Positions 1-11,799 of a DNA stretch of 64,000 nucleotides are shown piece after piece. This DNA comes from Microplitis mediator (lineage: Eukaryota; Arthropoda; Insecta; Hymenoptera; Braconidae). The position numbers and the translations under genes are program-made. The first letter of the stretch is position 1, and the number at the start of each line of letters is the position of its first letter. The notes beneath the pieces were generated by a model, which worked only from the letters and a program-made list of their open reading frames with translations, searched no databases and was not told the DNA's origin. Location of the stretch: assembly GCF_029852145.1 (NCBI RefSeq), contig NC_079972.1, forward strand, positions 11,840,986 through 11,904,985, in the 5' to 3' direction.

Positions 1-17
1 AAATGCTTTTTTTGTTG

Positions 18-491
18 TATATCGATACTGCCATTCTAATACGTCGTATCCCACATAATTTGACATTTTCACTTTTTTTGAAAAATGGAATCATTGTAAC
101 GATGTGAAGCTTATGTCAAAATGTTAGAGGTCAAATTGTTTATTTAGTATTTTTAAATAAATATTCTAATATGTCGTATCCCACATTCGTATAGGTTCAG
201 TCACGCTTAACATTTTCAATTTTAAGTTAATTTTAAGGAAGCAATTAACGAAATCAGTGAGAAGGTAATCATGCATAATTTTTTACTCTTCTTACAGCAT
301 ATAATTCAAAATTATTTATTCACTACAAATGCCTATATTTTATGAAAAACATGAAAACAAATTTGTAGGTTATACCAATGTAAGCATATTACAAATAATT
401 TTCCTTTGCCGACCGTGAACGTATTTATCGTCTCCTGAAAAATTTCCCAAATGTGGGATACGACGTATTTGAATAGCAGTATCGATATATA
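18..491. mobile_element. Non-autonomous DNA element with 39-bp terminal inverted repeats
   Basis: Positions 18-56 and 451-490 are inverted copies of each other with few mismatches, both carrying the core GTCGTATCCCACAT or its complement. A third copy of the core lies inside at about 163-187 in the left-end orientation. There is no open frame, so this is a MITE-like remnant. The family is not recognised and the target duplication is not clear. Confidence 0.65.
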
Positions 492-2629
492 TTATAGAGG
501 CAATACAATTTTGCTGATCAGGCCGAGCCGATACTCTAGACGTAAGTAGGAATAATAAGCTCAGCTTCGGAAAATAAATTTTGAAATTGAAGCATTTCTA
601 CTATTAAAATAAAAGCCTATGTGTAAGAAAGAGGCTTTAATATATCTCACTTGTTAGTAGATAGAATCAAATATTTAATTAACAATTAAACATTATTGGA
701 CCCGATAACTAATCGTATACGTACGGTTAATAATAATTGATAATAAGGAAAAGGGTGAGAATGGCTAGATGACGTCACGTTGGGCCCTCTCGGAGGGTCC
801 TGTCGGAATGCCTCTCCTTCATACGCCTCTATGTCCTTCTCGTCCTTCTCTAGTGAGGATGAACCTTGTCACAGGCTGGGGATAGTTTCTGATATCAGAG
901 GCTATGGGCTTCAAAATGCCTAACGAGTAAAAGGCTCGGTATTGAGGAAAGAGTATCTTACATATAGTAGATTTACTTGTTTAAAAATAATTTGGCTAGT
1001 CGAAAAAACTTTGATTCCAGTAATTGATTAAAATATTTCTGTAAATTGAATCACTTCCTCTATTGAAATGTAAAATGATATCAAAAGTAAGTAACAAAGA
1101 AATAAAAAAGTTATTTGTAGTTATTAAACCCACGATATAATGAACAAATTAATTCAGTGGCATATTTAGGATTCGGCTATTCAAATAAACTAAATCTAGT
1201 CCCGTTAAATCATCATCTTGTCAACGAAAAATCTCGAGCAAGGGAGACAATAGTCTCTATATGTATATAATATGAAAATGTATTGATATACAAATGAATA
1301 CTGTGTCGGTGTGATGGTGAGTTGGCTCCACAGGCTTTGGGATCACGAGTAAGCTGTGTGGGGTTGAGGTAGTACAGTAGGAAGATCATAACGAGGGGGT
1401 GGAAAAGCCTCGTCGGCAATGGCCACCCCGGGGACATTGTGTCGAAACCCGGGGACATAATTAATCGCAGTCCTTTAATAACTCCGCTGCCCTATTCTGT
1501 TTGTAACGATAGTGACATTTATAAACCACCATTGCTGTTCAAATTCCATTGGCATACATCTTCTTCTCTAATCCCAAATGCGGCTCTCTGACCCGCCATC
1601 GACTACTTTTTATTATCATAATTTATCATATTATTATGGTGATTAATTGTCTCATTAATTCTCTGCCATTATCAAAATATTTTTGGGCTACCGATGGTAC
1701 TCTTACCCTTCGCGAATTTCACTGGGCGGCAATTAATGTTTTGCAAAATATATTTTCAATTACGCATGTGCGTGTTTAATTCATATAATTATTGGCAATA
1801 ATTAGGACAAAGATCACAGATTAATCTATTAAAAAAATTTATTATTCAAATAGAGTATTGTTGTATGTAATTTTTACATTTTATCAATAGGAATATTATT
1901 GAATGTAATTTTTTTTTTTTTTATTGAAGTCGCGAGTTCGATTACTCAACGCAGCAACCAGTATAATAATTAAGTGTCATACAAGTGTAATATTAATACA
2001 CCCATTAATTCAATTGAATAAAACGTCATAAAAATAATCAGTACGGCCCACAAATGGGCAGAAGTAGCGTAGGCACACGAGGCATTAATGCTGTACGACA
2101 GTAGTCATTATGTAGCTGGGTGAGTTCAATACGAAACCGGCTGAACACCTGTGCACGTCCCACACACGATGCCATCGCATCAGCAGCGACAGATACTGAT
2201 AGATATAGATAGCTTGATGACATTAACCGTGCCGGCTAAAGCTAATGCCAATTTTATTTCCTCATTTTATCATGCGATACGTATATTTATATTTGTAGGA
2301 TTCAAGTTGTGTGGAGATTATAATCATGATTAATTAAGTTTTTTTTACGTAATTGTTATTATTTGTGGGTTTTTATTTTGGTCAACTTAATGTCCACTTG
2401 ACACACCAACCGAGTCGAAGGCCAGGTGTCAAGCCCTTCTATCATTTACTTTAAAGTATATTGAGATTTTAAGTTTGATTTGTCACACGTGCTGGGGTGG
2501 ATTTATTGTCAGATTTATTTTTTTTTTTCATTTAATTCAATATATTATTGACGTAATAAAATTTAGTCAGGAAAGTCGGGGTAAATATTTAGTAAAAAAA
2601 AATTTTGTGTTTATTTGAGTAATTTTTTT
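492..2629. other. Gene-poor stretch
   Basis: No supportable gene. GC-richer patches lie at 765-900 and 1310-1460. The second holds two copies of CCCGGGGACAT 21 bp apart (1427-1437 and 1448-1458). A long T run lies at about 1908-1922. Open frames here are short and have no domain, signal-peptide or splice support. Confidence 0.6.
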
Positions 2630-3487
2630 AACAGGGTGGCCACAAAAAAATGATTTAAAAATTCCCTGATATTTCTCGGTTTTCCAGTAAAGTTTTTCAC
2701 ATTTTTCCCTGATTTAGAAATTTTATTCGTATCATTTAGATATTCAAAGTTTTTAATATATTTTCATTTTTAATAATTAAATTTGGTAATTAAATCATGC
2801 GAGAAACCAGAAAAAAGGGCAATAAAACAAATTAATATTGCCTACTTTTGATTAGTCGATGTTAAAAATGTATAAGAAAATATTAAATAAGAAATTTTAT
2901 GATTTAAATAAATTCAAAATACAGTTGTTACAAAAATTAAGGGATATTAAAGAAATTTCAAATTTTTTAGTAATTTTCAACAGTTTGTAACTCGAATGAA
3001 AATGGTCGTAATAAAAGCAAAAAGTCAAACTGCAGCTTCAAGTGTCTAGTTTTCTGATCTGGGTCTTTAAATTTTTGTATTATGCACGGTTCCGAAGCAA
3101 TCAAAAATCAATCATAATTATCGAAAAAAAATTTATTGAAGCTCGAAGACCGTTTTTAAGATGAGCAAAAATTTGGTAAATTTCTTTTTCGATAGTTTTC
3201 GTTGGATTACTCGGGAACCGCACATAATAAAAAAATATGAAGACCAGATCAGAAAACTAGACACTTGAAGCTACAATTTGCCTTTTTTGTTTTTGTCGTG
3301 TGACCATTTTCCTTCAATGTCCCTCAATTTTTATAACTAGTGTATAATTGAAAATTTTTTTAATTTTGAACTGTTACAATTTAATTTCCGGATACTTTTC
3401 GAAATTCCCTGACAATTCTATGATATTTCTCAGTTGCATTAAATTCCCTGATAATTTTCAGTTTTCCCGGTTCGTGGCCACCCAGTT
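2630..3487. mobile_element. GGGTGGCCAC-ended element with an internal foldback
   Basis: The ends are inverted copies: AACAGGGTGGCCAC at about 2629-2643 and GTGGCCACCCAGTT at about 3474-3487. Both subterminal regions carry repeats of the TTCCCTGAT type. A second, longer inverted pair lies inside at about 3034-3087 and 3221-3275, around the shared string GTGTCTAGTTTTCTGATC. No coding frame is present. Repeats with this end and CCCTGAT-rich flanks are, to my knowledge, dispersed elements in many arthropods; the family name is not asserted. Confidence 0.65.
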
Positions 3488-6019
3488 TAAACTAGAAAAT
3501 GAAATTCTGAGATAAAATAGGCCACTTTAAAATGAAAATTTTTTTTTTTCGTCATGTCTTATTTATCTGAGGTTTTTCTGATTTAATTTTTTAACAATAA
3601 AATTTTATATTTTTAATTACAACATACAACAATAAATATATCAAAAATAATTAATCAAAGTATGTAGAAAAAAAAAGTTAAAGCAATTTAACGAATGATA
3701 AAGGTCATACCGATCAAACGATGGACGTGAGTTATTTCTAATAAAAGTCACAAATGAAAGATATGAGCATCGAATATATCAGAAATGTGCAATTTATTTT
3801 GTCATGATAAAATTTTTGAAAAAAATATAATAAATATCATGACAACGGTATCATATATGTATAGATAGAGACTATAATAGTATAGTTGAATCGTTTTGTA
3901 GCTGTCCTAAAAGGACAAGGCGATTAATGCCTGCCATCGTGGCTACTGCTTCAGAACAAATGAAATCCACGAAAGAAGTACGGTGTAGCCGATTGAATGG
4001 AACAAGGCACGAGGATAAAATAAAGCAGCAAAAAAAAGTATCAGTCAGGCCGGGAGAAATATCGAGATGTCCGTATCTCTATTCTCGTCGCTGTTGTCGT
4101 CGAGGTTCTATGTACGGGTGTGTAAAAGATAAATAAAATAAAAAATAAAGTGAATAAGCCAGCAGGGAGAAATGAAAATAAACGAATGCTTTTATTCCGG
4201 GGACACAATCACCGCGATCTAGCTCGCGGAATTAAATAACAAAACTCGTGTGCGCCAGTCCTGGAAAACGGAGTTGTATTAGAGCGAGCAATTGATGGAA
4301 ACAAAAAATAAAATTAAGGGAGTTATATAATAGGAGTGAGCGAGTGGGAGGTTACTAAGAGAGGGTAAAAGCCAGAGAAACAAAATAAATGTGCGCGACC
4401 TTTTTCTTTTTTTTCGCGTACAAATGTGATTATGAGTGATTCCGGCAATATCCACCCTCCGGTACAACGATGAGAGTAATAGAGAAGAGACACAGGAATC
4501 GAGACGACGGGGAAAATTCACTTGCCAAGGAAATTAAAAACAGTCCAGGCCTACGAGCTCCTCACTCACTCACTCCCGTGGATCCACTCTCCCAGAATCG
4601 CTTGTACTAATGGCTGGCATCGTTCATGTCAATATGGCCCATTGCCCGTATTACCATACTACCCATTTTGCAATATACCTATACATACATTTACTGCAGA
4701 AAAAAATTAAAGTCATTCTGCGAAAAGGATCGCTTATAAATACTGAGCAATTACAAAAACTCCGAGGGTCTCTTGTTTTCCCGTACAATATATTTATACT
4801 TATTTTCATATACATATATGTGGAACATACATATGTACATGTATGTGGCACTATATGAAACTCCTCGCTATTATATTTGATAGCAATGAGGGTACGACAA
4901 TTGCTCTATTTATTTCAATATGCGATTTATTCAATCACTTATTTTTTTTTTTATTATATAGAGAAGATATTTTTATTGCTCTCAACATCATTAACTTCAT
5001 CATGAACAAAATCCATTTTCCCAAACCCTCGGGCACGTTTAAATATTTAAAAAAATTATTTATAAACAATATTTCGGGTTTATTATTTTTGTTGCAAGTT
5101 AAATATCAAAGAGGCAAGAGATAGGTTTGTAAAAAAATAATGTAACTCGACATATGTATGTTTTCATGTGATATTTGCATACGAAATTAAACTGCTGTTT
5201 GCGAACGAGGATGTGTTCTCTCGATGGAAGTGTATATATTTATATATACACGTACTAGCCGTGGGCCAGACCGAATGGTCTACGCGGTAGCACATATATA
5301 TACTTATGTATATATATATCTATGTATCTATACATGCTCACATCTCATCTCTTATGGCTATTGGTATAATATTCATAGAGAGTTCTCTTGAGCTGATACA
5401 AATCGTTTGCAAACTGTCCCCATAATTCATTCCTTCAGATCTCGAACGTTGCGTCCGAATTCAGATCCATCAATGTAAATATCATTCATGTATTAATAGT
5501 ATACGAGAAAAAAATATAAAAATAAACTAAATAAATAAATAAAAATCACAGACGTAGGAAAGATAATAAAAGAAAAATTTTACAAAGTAAACGACTGATA
5601 TGAAAAATAATAATAATGATAAAATTTTTTATCCACCTTCATTTCCCCATTCTATTTACGTCCTTTTGATTTCTTGTATAATATAATATTCTACATCTTA
5701 TGTACGTATCTTCAAACTCTTGTCTGTCTTGTGAGTTCATTCAATGGAGATTCTTTGATGTAAAATATTATGTATAATACCGACATATTTATGAAGGATC
5801 TCATGATAAAATTTCAATCATACATATTCTGAGACTGAGATTTTAGTCTGAATTTCAATTATTTAAATTCTATAAGTCTAATTAAATATATATTACCTCT
5901 TTTGAAAATTACAGAGAAAAAAAAATTTAACTTACGAATCTTCAGCCCGAATCGTAATTCCAAATTTAACTTTTTAAAAATTCAATTAGGATTTTTCTCA
6001 ATCAACCCATTTAAAAAAA
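3488..6019. other. Non-coding stretch with simple repeats
   Basis: No gene supported. It holds A/T runs, a CACT repeat near 4564-4575, and TATA/TACA-rich microsatellite-like DNA at 4795-4855 and 5230-5330. Several 60-90-codon frames are present but have lysine/phenylalanine-rich AT composition typical of chance frames and no splice context. Confidence 0.55.
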
Positions 6020-6330
6020 AGAATCGGCCCATTACTGGGTCGTGAATGGCTGCCAATTTTGAAGCATCGGCCGAAGATCGGCTAAATATCGGGTGATAAC
6101 GTTATGCCAAGCATTGGCCAATCGTGGCAATCAATCATCGGCCAAAGCTTGGTATCAAGAGCACTTGATCAAACCGTTGGCCAACAAACGGCGGTTAATT
6201 GTGCGCCGTTTTTATAAGCAAAAAGACGGCTGCCAACGATTCACCATGCACGGACCAGTATAGTTAGCCATTTATTGGCCAATCATTGCAAACCAGGCAT
6301 CGGCCGATCTACGGGAAAATTCCGCAGCTC
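6020..6330. repeat. GGCCAA/ATCGGCC-rich repeat-like segment
   Basis: A GC-richer island in AT-rich DNA. It has many copies of TTGGCCAA-like and ATCGGCCGA-like words, for example near 6070, 6110, 6145, 6177, 6275 and 6300. GCATCGGCCGAAGATCGGC near 6062 is partly complementary to the GCATCGGCCGATCT stretch near 6297. It looks like the interior of a dispersed inverted-repeat element, but its ends are not clear. No coding frame. Confidence 0.35.
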
Positions 6331-7080
6331 GGCGACTTTGTATGGGAATTCATTTAGAAATTTATGAGTGGCCCGAATGCTAAATGATTGATAAAAAATT
6401 ATCATTAATTATCAATTTAATGAGCTTAGAAAAAAATAAAACATGCTAACGCCAATGACTCATACAAATTTAACGAGTATATATACAATAAATATTAAAT
6501 CGAATATATAATAAATTTATGGATATTGATATGTGATGTTTAATGCTGGATGCCTTTTAATGCAAAAAATATTTTCTATACGCTTTTATCATTTACGTGA
6601 CACGCGACTCTTTTATATAACATACATTATGACGATAGAGTAGCACACACACGAAAAAGCTACGAGCACCTCCTTCCGACATGGATAACATCCACACAAC
6701 GTGGGGTTGTATCATCACTTTGCTATTGTTCGATTGACTACGTCACTCACCCGCATAATCGTAAATACATCAGCCATTCGATGAACTCCAGACGAAATAA
6801 AAAAAAACGATAAGCGTATAACATGCTTGTCTAAATAATTTACCGGTCAAATAGTCCTCTATTTTTTCCTACCCTTGTTTACCAGGACAAACTCTTCACA
6901 TACAAGTACTTGTAGTTGTATATTACACTTCTTCATATTTTTATGCTGTCACATCAAGTGAAAATATGTTAGTTTATTTTTTTGTGCCCTTATATTTTTG
7001 ATTCGAAAAAAAAATTGCCCACTTGTTAATGGAAATTGTTATTTTTAATCATTATCATTAGAATATTATATTTCCCGCTA
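6331..7080. other. Non-coding stretch
   Basis: AT-rich DNA without an open frame worth reporting. I see no repeat ends, splice pairs or RNA structure here. Confidence 0.5.
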
Positions 7081-7670
7081 AGAAAATTAAAAACTTTCAA
7101 AAATTCGGGAAGTTATTGGTTTCAGTGAAATTTTCGAAAATTGAATTTCTATCAGATCTTGACGTTTTGAGGTTCTAGGAAGCTATTCTGACTAATTTCA
7201 AGATCATGTTCGAGTGTATGTATGTGTGTATGTACGTACGTATGTAAATATCTGTAACTTTTGAACGGATGAATCGATTTTGATCGTCAAGGTGTCGACG
7301 CGGATTGTTAACATCAAAAAAACTGTGAAAAATTGAGCTTGATCGGTAGGAAGCGTTCGGAAATATTCCAAAAATAAAATTTTTACAAATATGTTTTTTT
7401 TGGATAACTTTTAATGTGCTCGGTAGATTGATTCAAAAATCTAATCAGCTCTAAAACTTCATAAGCCGCGTCGAATGCTACCTCAACCGTCTCAATCGGT
7501 CAATTCGTTTCAGAGATATCGTTTTTTCGAAAACAACGATATACAAACGTATTTTCGAGCTTAAAGAGCTCGAAAATGTACTTACAACCATTTTTTCGAG
7601 CTCAAGGAGCTCGAAAACAGCGGGAAGTTTTGGGGCTGGTCCGCAGGGTCAATCGATAGACCGATTTTTT
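7081..7670. repeat. Dispersed repeat with GAGCTCGAAAA palindromes
   Basis: A distinctive segment with a (GTAT)n microsatellite at about 7215-7245. It also has two copies of the palindromic word CGAGCT-(Y)AA(A/G)-GAGCTCGAAAA at about 7556-7577 and 7598-7617, and a GC-rich end at about 7618-7660. The style resembles long dispersed repeats I associate with braconid wasp genomes, which is recollection and not a search result. No coding frame crosses it. Confidence 0.4.
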
Positions 7671-9243
7671 TTATTTATAATTATTTTTTTTTCTTACATA
7701 AAGTTCACTTGTTTGAGTATTCTGCACTATAAAGTCTAACTTAATAAAGTCTAAAAATATTTCCATGTAAAAATTCCACGAGGGTAGACAGTTAATAAAA
7801 GTAATTTTTTTTTTGCTGGAGTTAGAGTACTGTGTTCACTTCTGGACATTGTTGGTCGTGGAATTCCTCGAAAAAAAAAGTTAAAAGCGAGTAGAGTAGA
7901 ATCAGCAAATGAAAACAGTAGAAAATCACCCCCGGGATATGTTTGACCATTTTAACAGCGGGTGTAACTAAAGCGACCCATAAAGATCTAGATAGTAGTC
8001 GATGAACGCGTTCGTTGCAACGTGTGAGATCGTCGTTTACACACATCCATATGTATGTTCAAAAGTACACTGTTTGTTTGTATGTTTATACAGAGAAATA
8101 TTAAACTACCCCACGACAAGTTGAATGAACAAAAAAAAAACAACTTCTCGCCCTTTCAGACTGACTCCTTTTGTAGACACCACTCACGAACAATAATTTT
8201 GAAACAATCGTATCCGGTTTCCGACACTTGTTCAGGATAAAAAATAAATTTTTTATCACTTTGCGATAGTAAATATAAATAATAAGTCAGTGAGTAATAA
8301 ATAGTTTCAAGGGAAGTATTTATTTTGGAAATGAGACGGTTAATTTTGAAATTTGATTACAAAAATTTCCATGACAACATTTTTAATCATGCAAGTATTT
8401 ATACAGGGACTTTTAATATAGGAGCTATGTGGTTATGCATAATAATGAGTGAAAAAGAACAAACGGGAGGCATAACAGAAGTATGATGAAGAGAATACAG
8501 CATACGGATAGATATATATTCCACAGAGAGAACGTAATAGACATGAAATGCTTTAACTAAAAACTCCATCTGTAGGCAAATTGTTCAATTACTTGCGATA
8601 TTGCGTGCAACTACCCTTTTTACGCACAATTTGTCAACTGTCGTTTTAAATTTCATTTTTTAAAATTAACTATTCAAGCCTCCCTCGGCATATTGCTCCC
8701 ACGAAAAAAGCAATCATAATTATTCGTAATCAAATGTAATTATTATTACATTTTATATTTAATTTTTTAATTAGTTCATTGTCTATTTGAAATAACATAT
8801 TTTTAAATTCAAATTTTTCTTTGAAGACAACATTAGTTTATTTATCAGAAAACGTCAATAATATTTATCGCGGCCCATTTTTACCTCACATTTAATAAAA
8901 AAAAAAAAAATTAACTGATAGCAGACTTTTGCAGTAAACTTTAACTTTAATTTTTTTTTTAAGCTCACGATTCACATATTTTTTTAAAATCTTATCTTGT
9001 GAGTCATAGACATTCACATATTTATTGAAGTGGATGTATGCCGATAGGTAAAAATTTGATATCTTTAAAATAATAAAAATTAATTGTTTTTTCGAGTACA
9101 GATAAACGAACTATTTCAAAATTTTCCACAACTAAAATCGAGCTTACGTTGACACAAAAAAATTTTATTTGAGTTGCCAAGTTGTACAGAAGTAATCAAC
9201 AATAATTATTCATTGTTCAGCATAATTTCTTTCTTTTTGAAAA
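7671..9243. other. Upstream non-coding region of the pseudoprotease gene
   Basis: AT-rich DNA without a supportable gene. A TTCAG-type initiator-like string lies at about 9214-9219, some 25 bp before the start codon at 9244, but no convincing TATA box sits at the usual distance from it. The promoter of the downstream gene is therefore not defined. Confidence 0.5.
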
Positions 9244-9725
9244 ATGATTTTGAATTTGGTGATTATATTACTTTCAACTGGAATATTAGTAAATTCCGAG
9301 CTAATAATAACAAAACCCGTTGAACAATATAATCAAGATGAATATATGTCGTATGGATGGGCAGTGTATATACAAGAAACCGATAGGCAATTTGAATTAT
9401 GCGATGGTACATTTATCAGACCACGAGTATTTATCACTGATGCCAGGTGTCTAAGGTAAATGTTTTCAAATTATATTTTATAAAATTGTATTTTTAATTT
9501 TAAGAACATCCAGGAGGGCCCTGCAAAATGAAGTAAATTTACTTCTCTCGGGAATCAAAATTTTAGAGATCTTAAAATATTTATCGAATAAAATTGATTT
9601 TTTGTTTCTTCAAATTTTTAGTCTCCAATGATAGGTGCTAAAATCATAGTCCTTGCTTCACCCATACGAAAAAAATGTATATCCGGATATATCCGGGCAA
9701 ATCTGGAATATGTCTATGTTATATA

Positions 9726-9770
<45 letters not shown>

Positions 9771-11477
9771 CATAGACATATTCCAGATTTGCCCGGATAT
9801 ATCCGGATATATATTTTCTTCGTATGGGCAATTTATATCTACCTGAAGATCCGAACGTTTTTCACGCAACAAAAATGAAAGTAATTCATGAAATTTGTGT
9901 CTAAAGGCACAGAAGGGAAATTTCCCTCATGATATGGACAGATTCAAATAAAGTTTCTTCGACGCTACATTTATTTAAAAAAAAACAAATTTTGTTAAAA
10001 ATTTTATTGTTTTTGTCAAATGCAAATTTTTTTTTCAATGTTTGAATTTTCGTTTTTATATTTAATAATATTTCTGTGTATTGTAGAAGTGATTTCCACA
10101 CTTTTCTTTAAATTAATTTTTTCAGGATAGTATGGGAACCATTCCCATAATATTATAGGAATGGTTCCTATAATGGTATGTGAACTATTTCCATAATATT
10201 ATGGGAATGATTCCTATAATGGTATAGAAATAGTTCCTATAATGTTATGGGAATGGTCCCTATAATTTATGGGAATGGTTTCTATAATTTATAGGAATAG
10301 TTCCCATATATTATGGGAATAATTTCCATAATATTATAGGATGTATTCCTATAAATTATAGGAACCATTCCTATAATTAGAGGAACTATTCCTATAATTA
10401 TGGGAAACGTTTCTATAATTATAGGAACTGCTCCCATAATTTATGGTCGTAATTCCTATGATGGTATAGGAAAATTTCACAAAATTATGGGAACAGTTTC
10501 CATAATTTTCTTTCCGTGTAGCGGTAGTTGGGGGTAGCCTGTCATTTTCGGGTGACGTGCGAAACATTTCCGAAATCTAGATCCATTAGATTTCTTACTT
10601 TTTTATTATTTTCGTTCCGCGAAAAACGTTCCGATCTTCAGATACATCAATTTATATCGGGATCAGTATTTTTGAAATTTTTAGGTCAAAAATTGAGTTT
10701 TTCAATTATTGAGGTTTTGAATGAAAAAGCAAAAATGAATAAACTTCTAATCTATAGGAGTCATTTATTTGACTCGTAATTAAAACTTTTTTCCAATCAA
10801 TGAATTCTATGAATTGAAAAAAGTTAATTAACAATTAAAACTCAATCATTATATATTTCTTTGCAGTAGCGATGATTATAATCGTAAAATCGAAATCGTA
10901 AAAATTATCCATTATAATATAGTCAGTAGTTATAGCGTAAGCAATATATACTACAATGAAGACCTAAATGTCACGTTCGATCCGAATAAACTTAAAATAG
11001 CCATATTAATAACTGATGAATCAGTTGAACCCGAAGAAGATAAAAATGGATACGTACAATTAAATTCGAATCTTAATGATATCAATGCCACAAGCTGTTT
11101 CATACCAGATTATAAAAGTGTTAATATATCATTTATTAGTTGTAACTTTGCGTACTTCGATACTCGTAATGGAAATCCTAGTAATTTATATTGTTTAACC
11201 CACGTCAATGATGTGAGTATAGGACAATCAGAATTTTTTAAAAATAACTGAAATTTCTTAAACACATAAAGTAATTTTGTTAAAATAGATACAGTATGCT
11301 TTTGGACGTAGTTTATTTTGTTACTTGAAATCCGATCCTGAAGTCAAAGCTTTAGTTGGAATAATGTCAGAATACAATGATGGACAATTGTGTGGCCAGT
11401 CGGGTTTTACTATAATCACCGTTGAGAATTTAAGCGGGTTAAATGATGCTATCACTAAAAAACTGAAAACGTTGTAA
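9244..11477 (+). CDS. Secreted trypsin-fold serine protease homologue (catalytically dead), 3 exons
   Basis: Coding exons are 9244-9455, 10867-11212 and 11289-11477 (stop TAA 11475-11477), 248 residues. Introns are 9456-10866 (GTAAAT...AG) and 11213-11288 (GTGAGT...TAG). Joining at these sites keeps one frame open. Residues 1-18 are a hydrophobic signal peptide. C53 and C69 have the 16-residue spacing of the cysteine pair around the active histidine in chymotrypsin-like enzymes. The usual TAAHC is TDARC (R68), the DIALL motif is KIAIL (K114), and GDSGGP aligns with YAFGRS (F191). The downstream LVGIMS and a late cysteine (C221) keep the fold pattern. Histidine, aspartate and serine are all absent, so cleavage activity is not expected. 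Family knowledge: clip-less homologues occur in insect haemolymph, gut and parasitoid venom; which applies is unknown. AATAAA lies at 11785-11790. The start has AAAA before the ATG. Confidence 0.85.
9661..9828. mobile_element. Near-perfect 60-bp-arm palindrome in intron 1
   Basis: The arms at about 9661-9722 and 9768-9828 are inverted copies (outer word CCCATACGA / TCGTATGGG; inner word GTCTATGTTATATATA). They are separated by an (AT)n spacer. CA lies directly outside each end, a possible 2-bp target duplication. It sits in the first intron of the pseudoprotease gene. An apparent open frame across it is an artefact of the AT tract. Confidence 0.7.
10128..10518. repeat. Array of GGAAT-GGTTCC-type palindromic words in intron 1
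   Basis: About 20 imperfect copies of short words such as GGGAATGGTTCCTATAAT occur in alternating orientation, so the segment can fold on itself many ways. The right edge TTTCCGTG|TA (ending 10518) matches the ends of the CACGG-type elements elsewhere in the window. A clear left end is not visible. It is probably a degraded foldback element. The minus-strand frame across it, rich in NYRN, is a repeat artefact. Confidence 0.6.
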
Positions 11478-11512
11478 TAATTATATTTTGAAATGCAAAA
11501 TTTATTTCTTTA

Positions 11513-11745
11513 CACAGTTGAAAAATTTGTGTTAAATTTAACACAAATCACATGTCCCAAATGGCCCACTCAATTTTTTGGATTAATTTAACACATTTTT
11601 CTTGTGTCAAATTATAATACGGGTTTAAAACTTGTTGAGATCAGATAATGCATTAAACTTTAGTTAAATTTACACTTGATGGTGTCAAATAATCGACACA
11701 AAATATTTAATTTTTCTACACAAGAACACAAAATTCTCAACTGTG
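11513..11745. mobile_element. CACAGTTGA-ended MITE downstream of the pseudoprotease
   Basis: The ends CACAGTTGAAAAATTTGTGT (11513-) and ACACAAAATTCTCAACTGTG (-11745) are inverted copies. TA precedes the left end and CA follows the right, so the target duplication may have mutated. The interior has GTGTTAAATTTAACAC-type palindromes. It begins 36 bp after the stop codon and lies before AATAAA at 11785, so it may form part of the 3' UTR. Confidence 0.7.
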
Positions 11746-11799
11746 CAAGAAATTAAAATAATTCAAAATAATTACCCAAATATCAATAAAAAAAAATAA

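Noticed and set aside
1365..1374. TGAGGTAGTA, identical to the first 10 nt of let-7
   Set aside because: No complementary arm within about 100 nt on either side and the match ends after 10 nt; chance.
9628..9846. 72-codon plus frame with an (IY)n run
   Set aside because: An artefact of the (AT)n spacer of the intronic palindrome.
10349..10567. 72-codon minus frame with NYRN repeats
   Set aside because: Produced by the GGAAT/GGTTCC word array in the intron.
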